Part shown: positions 10,770-22,900 of the stretch, one piece after another
Layout of the letters: each line of letters starts with the position of its first letter
Position numbering within the stretch: the stretch's first letter is position 1
The notes under the pieces: generated by a model
The model's database searches: none
What the model was told of the DNA's origin: nothing
Seen by the model: only the letters and a program-made list of their open reading frames with translations
Position numbers and translations under genes: made by a program
From: Labyrinthula sp. Ha
Taxonomy: Eukaryota > Sar > Bigyra > Labyrinthulida > Labyrinthulaceae
Reading direction: 5' to 3'
Assembly (NCBI GenBank): GCA_015227615.1
Contig: JAALGZ010000007.1
Coordinates: 186,001-250,000, forward strand
DNA: 64,000 bases

Positions 10770-12300
10770 TTCAAGTGGGATGGATATCCCCTTCTTGTAG
10801 ACAGTTGATCTCATGCTTCTTACGATAATAACAAAGATAATTTAGAGTTAACCTAGGGAAAGATTCCAAGCCTACTGTAGTCCATTTCGGTTGGATTTTA
10901 TTGTAACAACTATAATACTCAATGCATCGCAGGTAAGGGCAGGTATCTGCAACTATAGTATACATTTTACCTGGTGTAACGGAGTTTTTCTGCTGCGTTG
11001 TGACTTTCAGAGAAATCGACTTCAAGGGTCGCATGTCCTTAAATATATTTAGGAAATATTGTGAGTTTGAGTCTGTTCTGAAAACAAAATGTGATTCTTG
11101 AGCGTGGTGAAGAAATCTTCCTAATGCCCTTGCCAGGTTTCCAGTCCGGTGCATCATGCTCCACACCACTTCGTGCGGTAGATTTTGGCCCTATCTCAGT
11201 TCCCATTAAATAGCAGTGAAGTAGCTGTGATTCGTGAACCATATGATGATGTAGATGGATTGATGTAACATTTAGTCAGAGAGATCTAATCTCAGAAATT
11301 TTTTCGTCGATATGATCGGATGCTACACTGTGACACCTCTGGTTGGGTTATGCGATCCCACTTTCCATGGCGAATTCACCGTAAGAATCTGAAATATGCT
11401 TTCCATCTTGCGCGGTGCTCCAAAACTCAGGTTATGTACATTGCTCAAATTTGGTCTAGCCATTTTCGCGTGAATAAATGTCATATTTTTGCTCCCAGTG
11501 ATCTTGAATATGTTTCCTTCCTCGCATACTTGCGCCAGTTTTCTCTGAGTTTCAAGGTCAAGATCCTAGAGCTACGTTAGCCTATAGTTCCTTCTGTATC
11601 TCCTTTCCAGGATATCACATATATTTTCAACCGGTTTTAGCCGTCTATCCACACTGGTAGGATAGTGTATTTGCTTTTGCCAATCTTATTGCTAAACGAA
11701 TCGGGTTTTGCAAACAAAGTGATGTTGCCAATTTATAGAACACGAATAATTCATATGGATGTATCTCCTCATTTCAGAGGTTCAGTTATCAGCAAAATGG
11801 CTTAATTTAGGGTTAATTGCAGCCAGTGGGATTTTAGAAGTTAGTATTCTGAATTTGATGTTCATATGTATTTGAAAATAGTCGTGTTGGAGGGTTCAGC
11901 CAATCCATTGGTCCAAACAAAGTACATGATAGAGAACGAGCGCTAAGAGCAGAGGCTCCGAGGCAGGTCACAAAAGAACACGTTAGCAAAAGGAAAGTAT
12001 TTTTGGTAGCAAATAAGAAAAATACGTACAAATTAAAATTTGGACACCACTTCAAGATAACATCTACAACTGTTTCTGAATAGGTTCTTTCGGAAAATGA
12101 AACTTGTGTCTTCTGATGTATCCTTCTAATATAACTAGATTAGAAACAGTTTCATTCACAGATAAATTGCAAACGTACAATATTTGCCTTCTGTTTACGT
12201 CTAACCATGCTAGAGCATATGATCTTCTTTTCAGTCGAGGTATTATACTACAATGCATGTATCCTATGCGAAAAGACTTTAGAAGTATCTCTAGACTGGA
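10770..12300 (-). pseudogene. decayed leucine-rich-repeat / F-box-like coding remnants
   Basis: Minus-strand frames here have the rhythm of an LRR protein of the F-box type. The frame at 10771-11169 includes LKSISLKV, TPGKMYTIVADTCPYLRCIEYYS and FPRLTLNYLC. Around 11330-11460 another frame reads RPNLSNVHNLSFGAPRKMESIF. Short frames continue to about 12258. They are in different frames and broken by stops, and too widely spaced for 30-nt introns to join them. I infer an old host-gene relic, but with no recognisable F-box start the family call is weak. Confidence 0.3.
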
Positions 12301-15300
12301 GTTTACAAGTCCTTAAGAGCAATAAGCTTTTAGATGGCTAAGTTCTTCTTAGAACGATGGATGTCCTTGGCTGTGTGTAGCTCGACTAAAATTATGGTTA
12401 TCAACTTAGATCGAATAATTAACCACCTTTTCTTATATCGAGGTTGTTTTCTATACCCTAATTTTCTTTATCTTTTATTTTTTCACGTCAATAAGCTTAT
12501 TTTCTGTAAAAAGTGTCCATTCAGCATCAATATAGTAAGGGTCCACGAAGCTAATATGTTCCACATCAGATCTTTCCTCAAACCCTGGAGATGTCCCAAC
12601 ACCCCGTTTCCTTTACAGTGGAATATTCCTCTTTAACTTTAAAAAATTTGCTTAGACATAGAAATTACCGGGTTTTAGCTCTTGAGGATTATTGTTCACA
12701 TTCTTAATTTCAATTTGGCGAAAGGAAAGCGGTCTTAAATATTTAGAAGAGTTGGCAAAAGTAACAATATATTTCATCCATCGTAGTTGTAGAAAAACTT
12801 ATTTATTGACATTTCTGTTTCTGCCTTTTCGACTTAATGTAAGTTCTCTATTTCTTCAATCCAATGGACAGGAGTCATTTTTTAGTCGCTGGTATTAGAG
12901 TTTTCCGTAAGCATTGACTTGTACTGTAAACGGAAAATACAACGTAGAGAGAGGACAGGAATATCATTCCCAATAAATTCAATAAATAAATGGCCACAAT
13001 ATTTGATACTTAGAATCTAGTTTGAACAAGTTTGCAATGGCTTCATAGTATATTTCGACAAAGTTCCATCTTGAACTTATTTGTTTTAGTGGCCATACCA
13101 TCTCAAAGACATTTCCATGGGCTCGCAATATCTTAAGTTGAAGCTAATATTTTTTGCTGTCTTAAAATACAGAAAATGTCAAAATGGAGAATATAAGGAG
13201 GGTAAGGAGTGAAAAGTTGCATTTGATGAGTTCGCTTGATATCCGGGTTTCTAACCATAATGCTATACAAACAATTCTAATGTTGTCGATTCCTGGTGTA
13301 CTAACTGCAAAAATGTCCAAACTACAAGAAATTAGATGTTAGACGATGGGATACCAAAGATTTAACTCTAAAAGCTTCAAGGTATGGAACAATATTTATA
13401 TCTATTGACCTTGAGCTTCCAATCACAGCAACAATAATAATATCTCTCTGCAAAGTATATATGGGCTAGTACACACTTTTCTGCATACTTGTTTTCATTA
13501 ATCTTCCTGAGATATATCAAAGTTGTATCTGAAATAGTTTCTTATCCCTTGAATGCAAATCATGATTAAACCTTTAAAATTTTAGTTAACTGGTTGACAA
13601 GAATTGTAAACTAAAATAAAGGTAATTTTCCATGAGAACAATATAAAATAAACGATGAGGTAAATAGGAATTACATTTTTAGTTTTAGTACTTACCATAA
13701 ACTTAGTGCTATTCTGGTATATCTGTAAACATCTAGGATCTGTGTAATATCACATCTTTCAATATGTTCTTGTACTATACAAATTCTTAAGATATGCTTA
13801 AGAATATTCTAATCCCAAGCACTTAAACGAGAACTGTGAAAATATTTTTGACTAACATTATTTCACACCTAATATACTAATATTATTTCCTAAATGGGTT
13901 TGATCAGGCTCCAGATGAAAATATTTTTGGAGCCCTATGTACGCTGACAGTATGGAATAACTGTTGTTACTTATCATATATGTATTTTGCATGTCTAATC
14001 ATTATTCTCGTTGCTAACGATCAATAGATAAACTTCTAAACCAGAGCTATACTATACAAGTTTTATACTATACTGTTATTCTAACGAGAAGTGTGAATAA
14101 TAGTAAGCTTGTGTGGAGTCTCGGTAGGAATATAGATTCTTTTGCTGTTCAAGTTTATTCCATGGCATATGTACTTGTCCAAACAATATGGTTATGTTCA
14201 TTAACATGAATCCTGGAACCAGTATCAAGATCTAAAACAGTTATGAAAGATATTCAAAGCTTTAAAAGTTAAAGACAGGACTGTTTCTAGAGCCTGTTAT
14301 TAAGAAACATTTTCTAATTTATTCTACCACCTTTGTTGTTTTTTCTTCATAGTAATATTTTCCTAAATCATTAGTGCCGGCTTGAATATAATCGTAAATT
14401 ATTTTCAAAATTTTCCCCTTAGGCTATTTTACGATTCCTTGCCCTTTTCTTGCATAATAGTTTTGTATTACTTGTAAAATGTTATTATAGAGAATCAAAA
14501 ACTCTTATTCAAAATTCAAGTTATGGTCAATAGTACAGGCTTTCGCTGCAAAATTTTTTCAAAGCTGTATTTAATAGTGAAAGAATAGCTGGTTATAAAA
14601 AAAAATAGCTAGATTAGAACTAAATCAAAATTTATTTTGAATACGTGGTAATACTTCAGAAAACTTACCACACTTGATCCTCCACATCTAATGTGGTAGT
14701 TTTTGAGACGGAGCTCATATAGAGGCGACATAACCAATTCAGGCCCAAAATCACCATAACTATTTGTAGATTACTATTTACTTAAAGTAGATAAATCCAT
14801 CTTCATTTATAGTTTTCTTATTGATGAAACATTAACAGTACTAAGTTGTACTGATTGATTACATTTGACTATTGAGAGCAAAGAATTAAGAGAATCACCT
14901 GTCTTGTATAGAACTGCAAGATTTTATTAGTTTAATTCCTTCGTAACTCAATCCTAACAAAATGGTCTCATCAGCTAAAAAAATCCAGGAATTTGGTACA
15001 TCTCAAGCACGTGTCCCAATATTTTATTGAAAGTCTTCTTACAGTGCAAAAATAAAAACAATTTTATTTGTCTATCTAACCCAGCGATAGGTAACCTGTT
15101 TGATTTTTAGAATCATAGTTTTTACTAAAAACTAAAGCAGTTTGGAAAGTATTACAATCAAATAACAGAGAGAATTTAGAAAAGAAAATCATTGGTGTCT
15201 AATCAATAAAGAAAATTGAACCCAAACGCTAAAACTAACATTATTCAAATAATTTCTTAAATTATGTTTAATTTTAAATTTAAACTTAGCAAGGTCTCCC

Positions 15301-15924
15301 ACCTTTGTATCAACAAACAGATTTCTATTTGTTTTGCTTTCCGTTTTCCCTCTTCGAACGTGAGTATTCATGTCCTGATACTTCAGAAGTTGCATATATT
15401 TCCGGATTTAATCTGTCTGGTATTACAAGTGTCTTTTCTGTAATCTTTTTAAGTTCTTTTTACAACAATCCAAATTAAGATGCTTATATTCTTTAGTCCG
15501 ACTTTCCTGGTGATGGGTGGTTGAGTTCACTAGAACTACCTTGAGAGTTCTAATTAATTTAGACAATCAATTAAAAGTTCTTGATCATTCCACCATAAGA
15601 CAAGATCACTTTTACTAACTTCTTTTGCCAGTAACAGTTCCTTCTCCTTATCTATACCAGGTGGTCCTGGAGATGCACCTATTGCCCATGAGTTTCCGAT
15701 ATACCTTACTGTTTCTTCTCATCTCACCTGTTTGTTTAACTGCTCTGGTATAAAAGCCGTTTTTGTCTTTAAATTTATAATAAATAGAAGATGTTTATTA
15801 GCATTAAGATCACCATTATTGATATGGAATACAAAGAACTAGGTCAAAGATTGGTGTGGTTTTCCAGCGTATAGGAGACCTGAAAATTTCATAGATTGAA
15901 CAAGGTTGCATTACCCTATACAAA
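12301..15924. other. gene desert
   Basis: About 3.6 kb of AT-rich sequence. Short open frames on both strands (for example 12334-12636 and 15189-15395) have no recognisable motif and look like chance. I saw no tRNA, repeat array or terminal inverted repeat. Confidence 0.5.
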
Positions 15925-17016
15925 ATGCCCAGTCAAAACTTTATTAGTAACATAAACCAAGTAAAGTCTAGGATTCTTTCTGGAATACAGGCTTCTGGAA
16001 ATGGTGTACCAACATTAGGTAACTACATTGGTGCCATACGACAGTTTGAAAAGCTCCAGGCATCACAAGTTCAGAAATTCTTTTTTATTGCAGATTTACA
16101 CTCATTAACCACTGCTGATGCCAAAGATAAAACTAAACCATCGATAAATAGAAACTCCCTAACTACTGTTGCTGCATACATGGCCTGCGGAATAACACCG
16201 GGAGAAAATGTTATTTTATATAGACAGTCTCAAATACCACACCACACCGAGCTAATGTGGATACTTTCACGGTTCACATCTGTAGGTCAACTTTCCCGAA
16301 TGACACAATACAAAGATAAGAAACAAAAAGGATCAGAGGGCGATTCAAATGCTGGTTTGTTGACCTATCCTATTCTGATGGCCTCAGATATCCTCTTATA
16401 CCAGGCAGATGCTGTTCCTGTAGGTAGAGATCAGTTTCAGCACTTAGAATTTACCCGAGACGTGGCGACAAGATTCAATGCTATTTACAAGAAAAAAAAT
16501 AACAAGAAGAATGTTTTTACTTTACCAAAACCTTTTGTATTTGAAGAAAATAATTCAAAGATTATGAGCCTTCTTGACGGAACTAAAAAAATGAGTAAGT
16601 CAGATCCAAATCCAAATGCAAGGATAGAGCTATTAGATTCAGATGACATGATAATAAAAAAGATTAAATCTGCAAAGACTGATAGTTATGGGACTGTAAA
16701 ATACTCAGATTTTAATGAATTAGAACCTTTGCAGTCTTCTAGACCCGAGGTTTTGAACTTAATTAAAATTTTCTCTAGTTTGAGAGGAACAAACCTCTTA
16801 GATGAAGCAATGGGATTTGACGGAAAAAACTTCTCTGAGTTAAAAAACGAACTTTCAGATACTTTAGTAGAATCTATCCGACCTATCCGAGGAGAAATGT
16901 CACATCTTTTGGCCGATGGAGAGTATCTTGAAGCCGTATTAAGAGAAGGTGAACAGAGAGCTCAAGAAGTAGCAAGTGAAACACTTTCTCAAGTAAAGCA
17001 ACTAGTTTTTAACTAA
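15925..17016 (+). CDS. MSW1: tryptophanyl-tRNA synthetase, mitochondrial type
   Basis: A 363-residue class Ic synthetase of the bacterial/mitochondrial kind, which charges tRNA-Trp for organellar translation. The HIGH-equivalent PTLGNYIGA lies at about residues 29-37, after ILSGIQASG. The tryptophan-pocket region MASDILLYQADAVPVGRDQ lies at 152-170 and KKMSKSDPN at 221-229. Length matches bacterial-type TrpRS plus a short N-terminal leader (residues 1-14, with Lys and few acids) that may serve in mitochondrial import. The ATG at 15925 is the first in frame. No intron is needed. The last 15 bp overlap the 3' end of the convergent amidohydrolase-family gene. The family call is firm; the organelle location is inferred from type and leader. 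Confidence 0.95.
   Translation: MPSQNFISNINQVKSRILSGIQASGNGVPTLGNYIGAIRQFEKLQASQVQKFFFIADLHSLTTADAKDKTKPSINRNSLTTVAAYMACGITPGENVILYRQSQIPHHTELMWILSRFTSVGQLSRMTQYKDKKQKGSEGDSNAGLLTYPILMASDILLYQADAVPVGRDQFQHLEFTRDVATRFNAIYKKKNNKKNVFTLPKPFVFEENNSKIMSLLDGTKKMSKSDPNPNARIELLDSDDMIIKKIKSAKTDSYGTVKYSDFNELEPLQSSRPEVLNLIKIFSSLRGTNLLDEAMGFDGKNFSELKNELSDTLVESIRPIRGEMSHLLADGEYLEAVLREGEQRAQEVASETLSQVKQLVFN
17002..17016. other. overlap of two convergent coding 3' ends
   Basis: The last 15 bases of the TrpRS gene (TAA at 17014-17016) are also the last 15 bases of the amidohydrolase-family gene on the other strand (TAG, read from 17004 to 17002). The 3' untranslated regions must run through each other's coding sequence, so overlapping antisense transcripts are expected. 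Confidence 0.95.
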
Positions 17017-17808
17017 TCCTTCTTCTATGTTCTTTAAAGAGCTACTAAAATTATACACCATCTCTTCTCTCCATTCCTCCTTAGTCAACAAATCATTTCT
17101 GAACTCAAGCATTACGCTTTTTCTTCCTGTGCCCCCATCTACAATCCCCTCGAGGGAGTGCATGAAGCCATCAAAACCACTCCATGGTTCATTCATTCTT
17201 ACCTTGTGCTCTCCATCCACTCCATACATGCTACTTCTAAAGTCATCAAGCACCTTATTTGCGACTTCTGCACATCTACTCCAAACTACTCCAATTTCCA
17301 CACCCCTATCCTGTCCCTCGTATTCCTTATTAAACGAGTGAACAGATACAACAATCTTTGGTTTAATATTTTCACACACTCTGCTCATTTCCATATGATA
17401 GGGGATGTAATACTTATTTATCCTCTCGGCGATTTCTTCAGACGAAATGAGTTCGTTGAACTCCACAAAATCGTCATCACATTGCTGACGACATAATGTA
17501 GGACTTGGAATAGCTCTGTTGACATCAATAAATAGTCGCGAGTATTTGGAAACTATTGCCTTTGTTCCTAAACGTTCTGCAAGGGAGATTGTGGCTTCTG
17601 CTGCACCTGGATCAAAAGCCCAGTGACTCGACAACAGGTGAGGGGGTAAATTTAACCCCTGCGGCAACGTATTGAAGGCATGTTCGCAGGTTAAGAAAAT
17701 ATCTGATGCTTTTTTCTTAGTTGAGAAATCAAACAGTAAGGAATTTCGGGTTGTGGAGGTTATATTCTTGGAATATTTTCCTAATAGTTTTGATAGGTTG
17801 TTTTTCAT
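17002..17808 (-). CDS. N-formylglutamate amidohydrolase-family protein
   Basis: A 268-residue protein with the FGase-family fold. TCEHAFNTLPQGL (about 40-52) is the EHA metal-site motif, SSHWAFDPGAAEATISLAERLG (60-81) holds the conserved H...D.GA, and SKYSRLFIDVNR (87-98) is the family's SRL-x-D-x-NR signature. VSVHSFN near 155 is probably another metal-binding site. Bacterial members hydrolyse N-formylglutamate in histidine breakdown. Eukaryotic homologues are poorly characterised, so the substrate here is unknown. The first 30 residues are basic and rich in Ser, Thr and Asn with no acids before the domain, which could be a mitochondrial presequence. The stop (TAG) lies inside the 3' end of the TrpRS gene, and the start is 42 bp after the QCR6 stop. 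No intron seen. Confidence 0.85.
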   Translation of the reverse strand: MKNNLSKLLGKYSKNITSTTRNSLLFDFSTKKKASDIFLTCEHAFNTLPQGLNLPPHLLSSHWAFDPGAAEATISLAERLGTKAIVSKYSRLFIDVNRAIPSPTLCRQQCDDDFVEFNELISSEEIAERINKYYIPYHMEMSRVCENIKPKIVVSVHSFNKEYEGQDRGVEIGVVWSRCAEVANKVLDDFRSSMYGVDGEHKVRMNEPWSGFDGFMHSLEGIVDGGTGRKSVMLEFRNDLLTKEEWREEMVYNFSSSLKNIEEGLVKN

Positions 17809-17850
17809 TTTAACAGATTTTTGAAAATGGAAAATTTAAGTTTTAACCAA

Positions 17851-18118
17851 CTATTTAACGTGTTTAAGCATTTCAGGAGCAGCACATTTATCGATGCACT
17901 AGAAATTAAGGAAAAAATCTAGAACTACGTGATAGAAATCAAAGTATTGGCCAGAACAATGTGCTTCAGGATTGTTGGATTTGCGTACTCGCTCAGCACA
18001 AGCTTCATATTCCTTCCACCAAGAAGAGCATTCTGAAAATTTATGGTGGTTAAAATAAATTACTTGGTTTGCATTTTTCTTCAAGAAGAGGTTTTGGATC
18101 AATTAATTCGTCTCCCAT
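17851..18118 (-). CDS. QCR6: cytochrome bc1 complex hinge protein (complex III, QCR6/UQCRH)
   Basis: A split gene whose exons are 18118-18064, 17929-18032 and 17851-17898, with introns of 31 nt (18033-18063) and 30 nt (17899-17928). The spliced product has 68 residues. Six cysteines lie at 16, 20, 30, 44, 54 and 58: a twin CX9C pair flanked by CX3C, giving the disulfide-locked helical hairpin of the acidic hinge subunit that sits near cytochrome c1. The core ERCKPKC-like start, then HCSGQYFDFYHCIDKCAAP, resembles plant hinge proteins closely. Without the second intron the protein would lack its last two Cys. It has no long acidic N-terminal extension, unlike yeast. It is in tandem with the amidohydrolase-family gene, with a 42-bp gap. 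Confidence 0.93.
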
Positions 18119-18790
18119 TGAGTTTGTGTTTTTTCGAGGAATTGATTTTCTGAATTGGTGAAATTTATTCGTTGATATTGTCCAATCAACATTCACTCTA
18201 TATGACGTGGCAAAGTGTCGTTCGTACGTATATAAGAAAACAAGAGATATAGTACAGAGGAGAAACCTGGACTAAGTCATAGAAAGAACCCTATTGTGGA
18301 CTATGTGATCCATCATATGCTCAGTTAGTTGGTTTATATGCGTTAAAGAGTTTAATTTGTAGGGCGATCAACGAGATTTACTAAAGCATTTATTTTTCAA
18401 TCAGGAACCTTTAGATAAGTGATTCGTCATCACTACTTTTCACAAAGGCAAGAGTAACATAAACTTGCTCCACTTATGTTATATTTTGAGTTCATGACAC
18501 AGGAAAACATTGACAGCTACTTTTCTCTCTGTCCTCCTGGCAGGTTTCATTAATCTATTTCAGATTCAGTCAAAGCACTTTTGCCTGAAGAAAAGTTAGT
18601 ATTCTTGTTGACCCTATTTTACTAGGCTTTCATAATAAATATGTAATATAAATAATTATATTCATAAACGAGACTAAGAGAAAGAAAAATTCAGTACGTG
18701 CTACTGTTTACAAAACATAAGCTTCTATCAAACAAAATCAGAAAACTTAGCCTCTGAGTTGTAGGCTAACCAAATGGGAAAACTAAAGCA
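18119..18790. other. intergenic, nothing seen
   Basis: About 670 bp between the ATG of QCR6 and the stop of the Zn2Cys6 gene. It should hold the QCR6 promoter. I see no motif I can defend. Confidence 0.5.
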
Positions 18791-19951
18791 CTATCGATAG
18801 AGAGGAATAAAGTAGACGCAAATTTCAGACACAAAGTTCCAAAAACTACCCCTCTCCCTAGTAATAGCAAACACTTGGAACTTTTCAAACTCTCCATCCT
18901 TTGCTCTAAGATCCAGAATAATGCTGTTAGGAATTTCAAGCTCTATTGGCAAGAACAATCCTTCTGACGAGACTCTTGTATTTCGCACTTGCATGGAATA
19001 GACATCAACATATTTTTTTAACCCTTCTTCTGTAGCAAGAAGTGAAATAATATTACTTCCAAAAGGCAGCAATCCATTAACAGCTTCATTAAGCTCAAAA
19101 ATAATGCTCTCTTTAGAAAATCCAAAATATTTTTCAAACTTATCATTTACCTCAAAAATAGTGTTTAGCTTTAAAGAACCATCAGATTCCTTTCCTTGAC
19201 AAAACTCCTTGAAAAACGCGTATTTTGAATCAGCATTTTCCAAGAACGGTATGGTTAAAGCACTTCTAGGCATAAATTTTTCTTCTAGGTAGGCTAATTT
19301 TGCAAGATCATTATCTAAAATTCCAAATTGTTTGTGTAAAGAATGCATTACCCCTGCTTGAGTCAAACCTTGTCTATCTAGGATTCCGTTCCATCGTTCA
19401 ACAGCGTGATAGAACGTTCCATCTGTTTTAAATTTGTGATTTAAATGTTGTGTGGCAAAATATAACATCCCAGCGTAAAATATAACACAGATATCCTTGC
19501 ACGGAATTAAAGAAAGATTTACAAAATTCTTCGAAACAGTCTTTGCAAAAAATTCAAGTAGTTTCCACGCTGATCTTTCTCGAGGCAAATCAAATATTCT
19601 ATTAGAAACTAAGAGATTTTGAGAACTGTTACTTGATAAGAGGAAGCTTGAAATAATTTTTTCTTCCTCTTTAGAAAATTTTCTTCGTTTGTCAGATAGT
19701 TCTGAAGAAGGTTTTTTCCCTCGTTTTTTCATTGGCTCGTAAATACAACACTGGTTAAGCTTTTTACATCTGGAACATATAGGTTTTTCACTTCCACATT
19801 TTTTCTTCTTCCTCCTGCAGTTTGTACAAGCTTTTTGAAGTTTAACTCCTTCAACCTCTTCAACAAGAACTTCTTCTGCTTTTTCTTCTCTTGTGTCTGT
19901 ATCACTTTCGAGAAAACGGGTGAGATCTTCGGTGTCAAGAATATTTTCCAT
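18791..19951 (-). CDS. Zn2Cys6 transcription factor with PAS-like C-terminus
   Basis: A 386-residue protein from the first in-frame ATG. An acidic N-terminus (rich in E and D to residue 38) precedes a Zn2Cys6 binuclear cluster, CTNCRRKKKKC then C-x2-C-x6-C (about residues 42-69), with six Cys spaced 2-6-6-2-6. This is the Gal4-type DNA-binding motif that contacts CGG half-sites. A basic linker, KKRGKKPSSELSDKRRK, follows. The C-terminal half has a stretch (VNDKFEKYFGFSKESI, about 270-285, through the final FQVFAITRERG) that resembles the PAS-like domain of the fungal Ert1/AcuK/Gsm1 group. Those regulate gluconeogenesis and respiration genes, but a specific orthologue cannot be claimed. No intron is needed. 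This gene is the strongest single pointer to a fungal-lineage genome. Confidence 0.88.
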   Translation of the reverse strand: MENILDTEDLTRFLESDTDTREEKAEEVLVEEVEGVKLQKACTNCRRKKKKCGSEKPICSRCKKLNQCCIYEPMKKRGKKPSSELSDKRRKFSKEEEKIISSFLLSSNSSQNLLVSNRIFDLPRERSAWKLLEFFAKTVSKNFVNLSLIPCKDICVIFYAGMLYFATQHLNHKFKTDGTFYHAVERWNGILDRQGLTQAGVMHSLHKQFGILDNDLAKLAYLEEKFMPRSALTIPFLENADSKYAFFKEFCQGKESDGSLKLNTIFEVNDKFEKYFGFSKESIIFELNEAVNGLLPFGSNIISLLATEEGLKKYVDVYSMQVRNTRVSSEGLFLPIELEIPNSIILDLRAKDGEFEKFQVFAITRERGSFWNFVSEICVYFIPLYR

Positions 19952-22900
19952 ACTATAGTTTCCACTAAGATTATATTCAAGCTGGTAAACTACAGTTATC
20001 GATGTGTACTGTCCCAAATAATACTTTACTTTAAAGACTGACGGTTTTTACACTAGATCCTTCACTAGATGATTATCGCAATTGTAAAAAGAACGGACCA
20101 AAATCATGGACTCATATTGAAATACCTTGATTTTGGGGAATTATAGAATTAGGACACTAATTTCAGAGTTAAGCTATTGCACGTTTAGAAACCTTTGGCA
20201 AAGGATAAACTCAGCCCCACAAAATATCAGTAGAAGTGATATTCATCGCAGTCTTTGAGGGGAATTGTCATATGGTGTCTACATACGGAAGATTGAGTGC
20301 TTATGGTGAATTGATTTGTCCATTCGTTCTAAGCATATATTTTATATCAGGTTCTTGTATAGTTTGAACAGCTATCAGTGAATAAGATAGCTGGTTCTGA
20401 TTACTTTTAGTATCTTAGCGACTTACTGGTGTCGAAATCTGCGAGTATACTCTGAATACGAATTTTGACAGAGTGCGAAACCTATTTAGAGCGTTGATTC
20501 TATTTGAATCTCATATCTTGCTTTGTTTGTTCAATGAGAAAAAGACAGATTTGAATTTAGTTCCTTATTTTCCATACTTATAAGAAAAATATATTATTTA
20601 GATATTTAGGTTGACCATAACTTATAACATCCGTTTCGTTTTTTCTCGTAGTTTCACTTTCCACCATTCCTGGTATTGAAAAGAGATATTCGACTACAAG
20701 AATGAAAATCCATTATAGCTAGAATTTTACTCCTTACTATAACATATGGGACAAGTTTTAAATGTTACACACGAATATTAGTTTATGAGTCTTACTTTCC
20801 TTTTTATTGCTGTTTACCGTATGGAGGTTCAGCATAGACAAGGTCAAGGTTCATGGGACGACATTCAATCAATACATTTTATTTGTGTAATCGCCTTTAA
20901 AAACTACTCATATTAATGCCAAAAAATAATTAAGTTATATTCTGGTCCAAACTCTCAGTTTTAGTTTCTGATAATAGTATATATCCCTTGCTGCTATTCT
21001 ACATTCACAGTTGATTCGCAGTTTGTGCATAAGACTTCTAAAGCATGATTATATTCGTGAGTTTAACGTTATAATTTAAGAACATTATTTTGGATTCATC
21101 TTAGCTAATAGTTGGGAACGAACCACAAGTAATATTCCTTCTTTACCTATTGTCAATAGCTCTTGGTTTCCCCATTCCTTAATTGTCACTTCTTCATGCC
21201 ATTAATTCTTACCAATTTCTATCTTGCCGTTTTTTCTTACTTAGAAACTGGAAAATGAAAGGCCCAATTTCACCTTTGCCTCTTAATTTTACAATATATA
21301 TATATATTTATACAATGACGAGTGATTCTAATTCTCCCCTTAAAAATAGATTGGGCATGGTATAGCTTTTTCCCTGTGTATCACAGCAAATTTAAATCGT
21401 AGCTAATTAAGGTAATCTTATGTCAAAGTTCTAATGTCATAAGTTTGCTTATAATCTCATTTTTAGCTATTTACTTTGTACAAGTACATCTTAGCAAAAT
21501 GAGAAAAAACTCAGCGATTCGCGCGTTTAAAGAGGAGGCATTAAGTAATTAATATTTTCATAGGACCCATAACATTTTTACAGTAAACCATATCTTTTGG
21601 GAAATTTTCACGCGAAAAGAGATCTATTACTTCGTGCCTACGAAAACCTGAGATTTATATTCGTTTGGTCTTAACAAAAGAAGTTTCATTCAAAGACGTA
21701 ACAGGGCAGACAAAATTCCCAAAGGAAGTAACTAAAGGTGAAATAAAAAAATATATATTAAGCCCTTAAAATGTGTTAGGGTTTGAGCAAAAACATCCCT
21801 CCTAGTACCAGATCTCAAAATCAGAGTCACGTCTTCAATAGTCATCTAACAGAATTAGAACATTCCTCAAAATATTTTTCATAGCTCATAGAAGTTTCTT
21901 GTGCACCACAGAAGGTAGTATGAATTGGCATTCTAAGTTTATTATGTTATGTATTTTTCTGTAACTTTTAAACAATATAGATTAACCTTGCAATTAGCAT
22001 TACATGCTTTCTTTAAATCAATAACACCAACATCTGGCTGCTAGTTAATTGTAGTATAAAAATTATAATATAAGTCAAATAAGATTTTGAGTTCATTGGT
22101 ATGAGATTTTTGCTTTCCACCAATTAATTTACTTAAGTTATATATATATAATGGGCTTACCAGAGCCAATATATTTTCTTGGTTCCAAAAGATGAGTAGG
22201 GGAGATTGGTTTTTGCATATGCACAGTTGCATTCCGTTGGGGAAATATAATTGTTTCTTTTATTATTTAAGCGCCTTATTCAACCTTAATAATTTTATTA
22301 TAAGAATATCTTATGTAATATATCTATTTAGCAATGTTTTCATCATATTCACACTATGTGTTAACCTTAACCTGTGAGCACTGCATTTGAAGGTCATCGT
22401 GTTCATTTAAAATCGAATAATAATATGCTTACACACTGTACTGTGTTAAAGAATAACCAAGTGACATAATTCAACTAAGAATAAGTATGGATTCTCAAGT
22501 GTTATTATATATTTATGCACAATGTGAAGTATTTGAAGAACCAACAATTTTATATCCAGTATTACAGGGGAATGACAGAGTTTTTTACATATATATTTAA
22601 CGCCCCAAGTCTATGAACTAATTACAAGCTATCTTACTTTACCCCAAGCGCTGTCTTTGGATACCAAATTTGCTAAAATGTAAAAAGAAAAAAATATTGT
22701 TGCTGAGTGAATAGGAATATTAGGATCTTCCCACCGATAAATTATATTTCTTAATTTCTCCGACCCTATCACATACGCCTTTTTTAATATCGGTTGCCTA
22801 TTGTGAACACTTCTTTGTAGTTGATAACAGCAGCCCTATAGAGACGTCTTTAAAATAAAGAAAATATAACATCTAAATTTAGCTATTTGTTTATGGAATA

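Noticed and set aside
17027-17496. Plus-strand frames inside the amidohydrolase-family gene
   Set aside because: They are shadows of the minus-strand gene. The latter carries all the family motifs.
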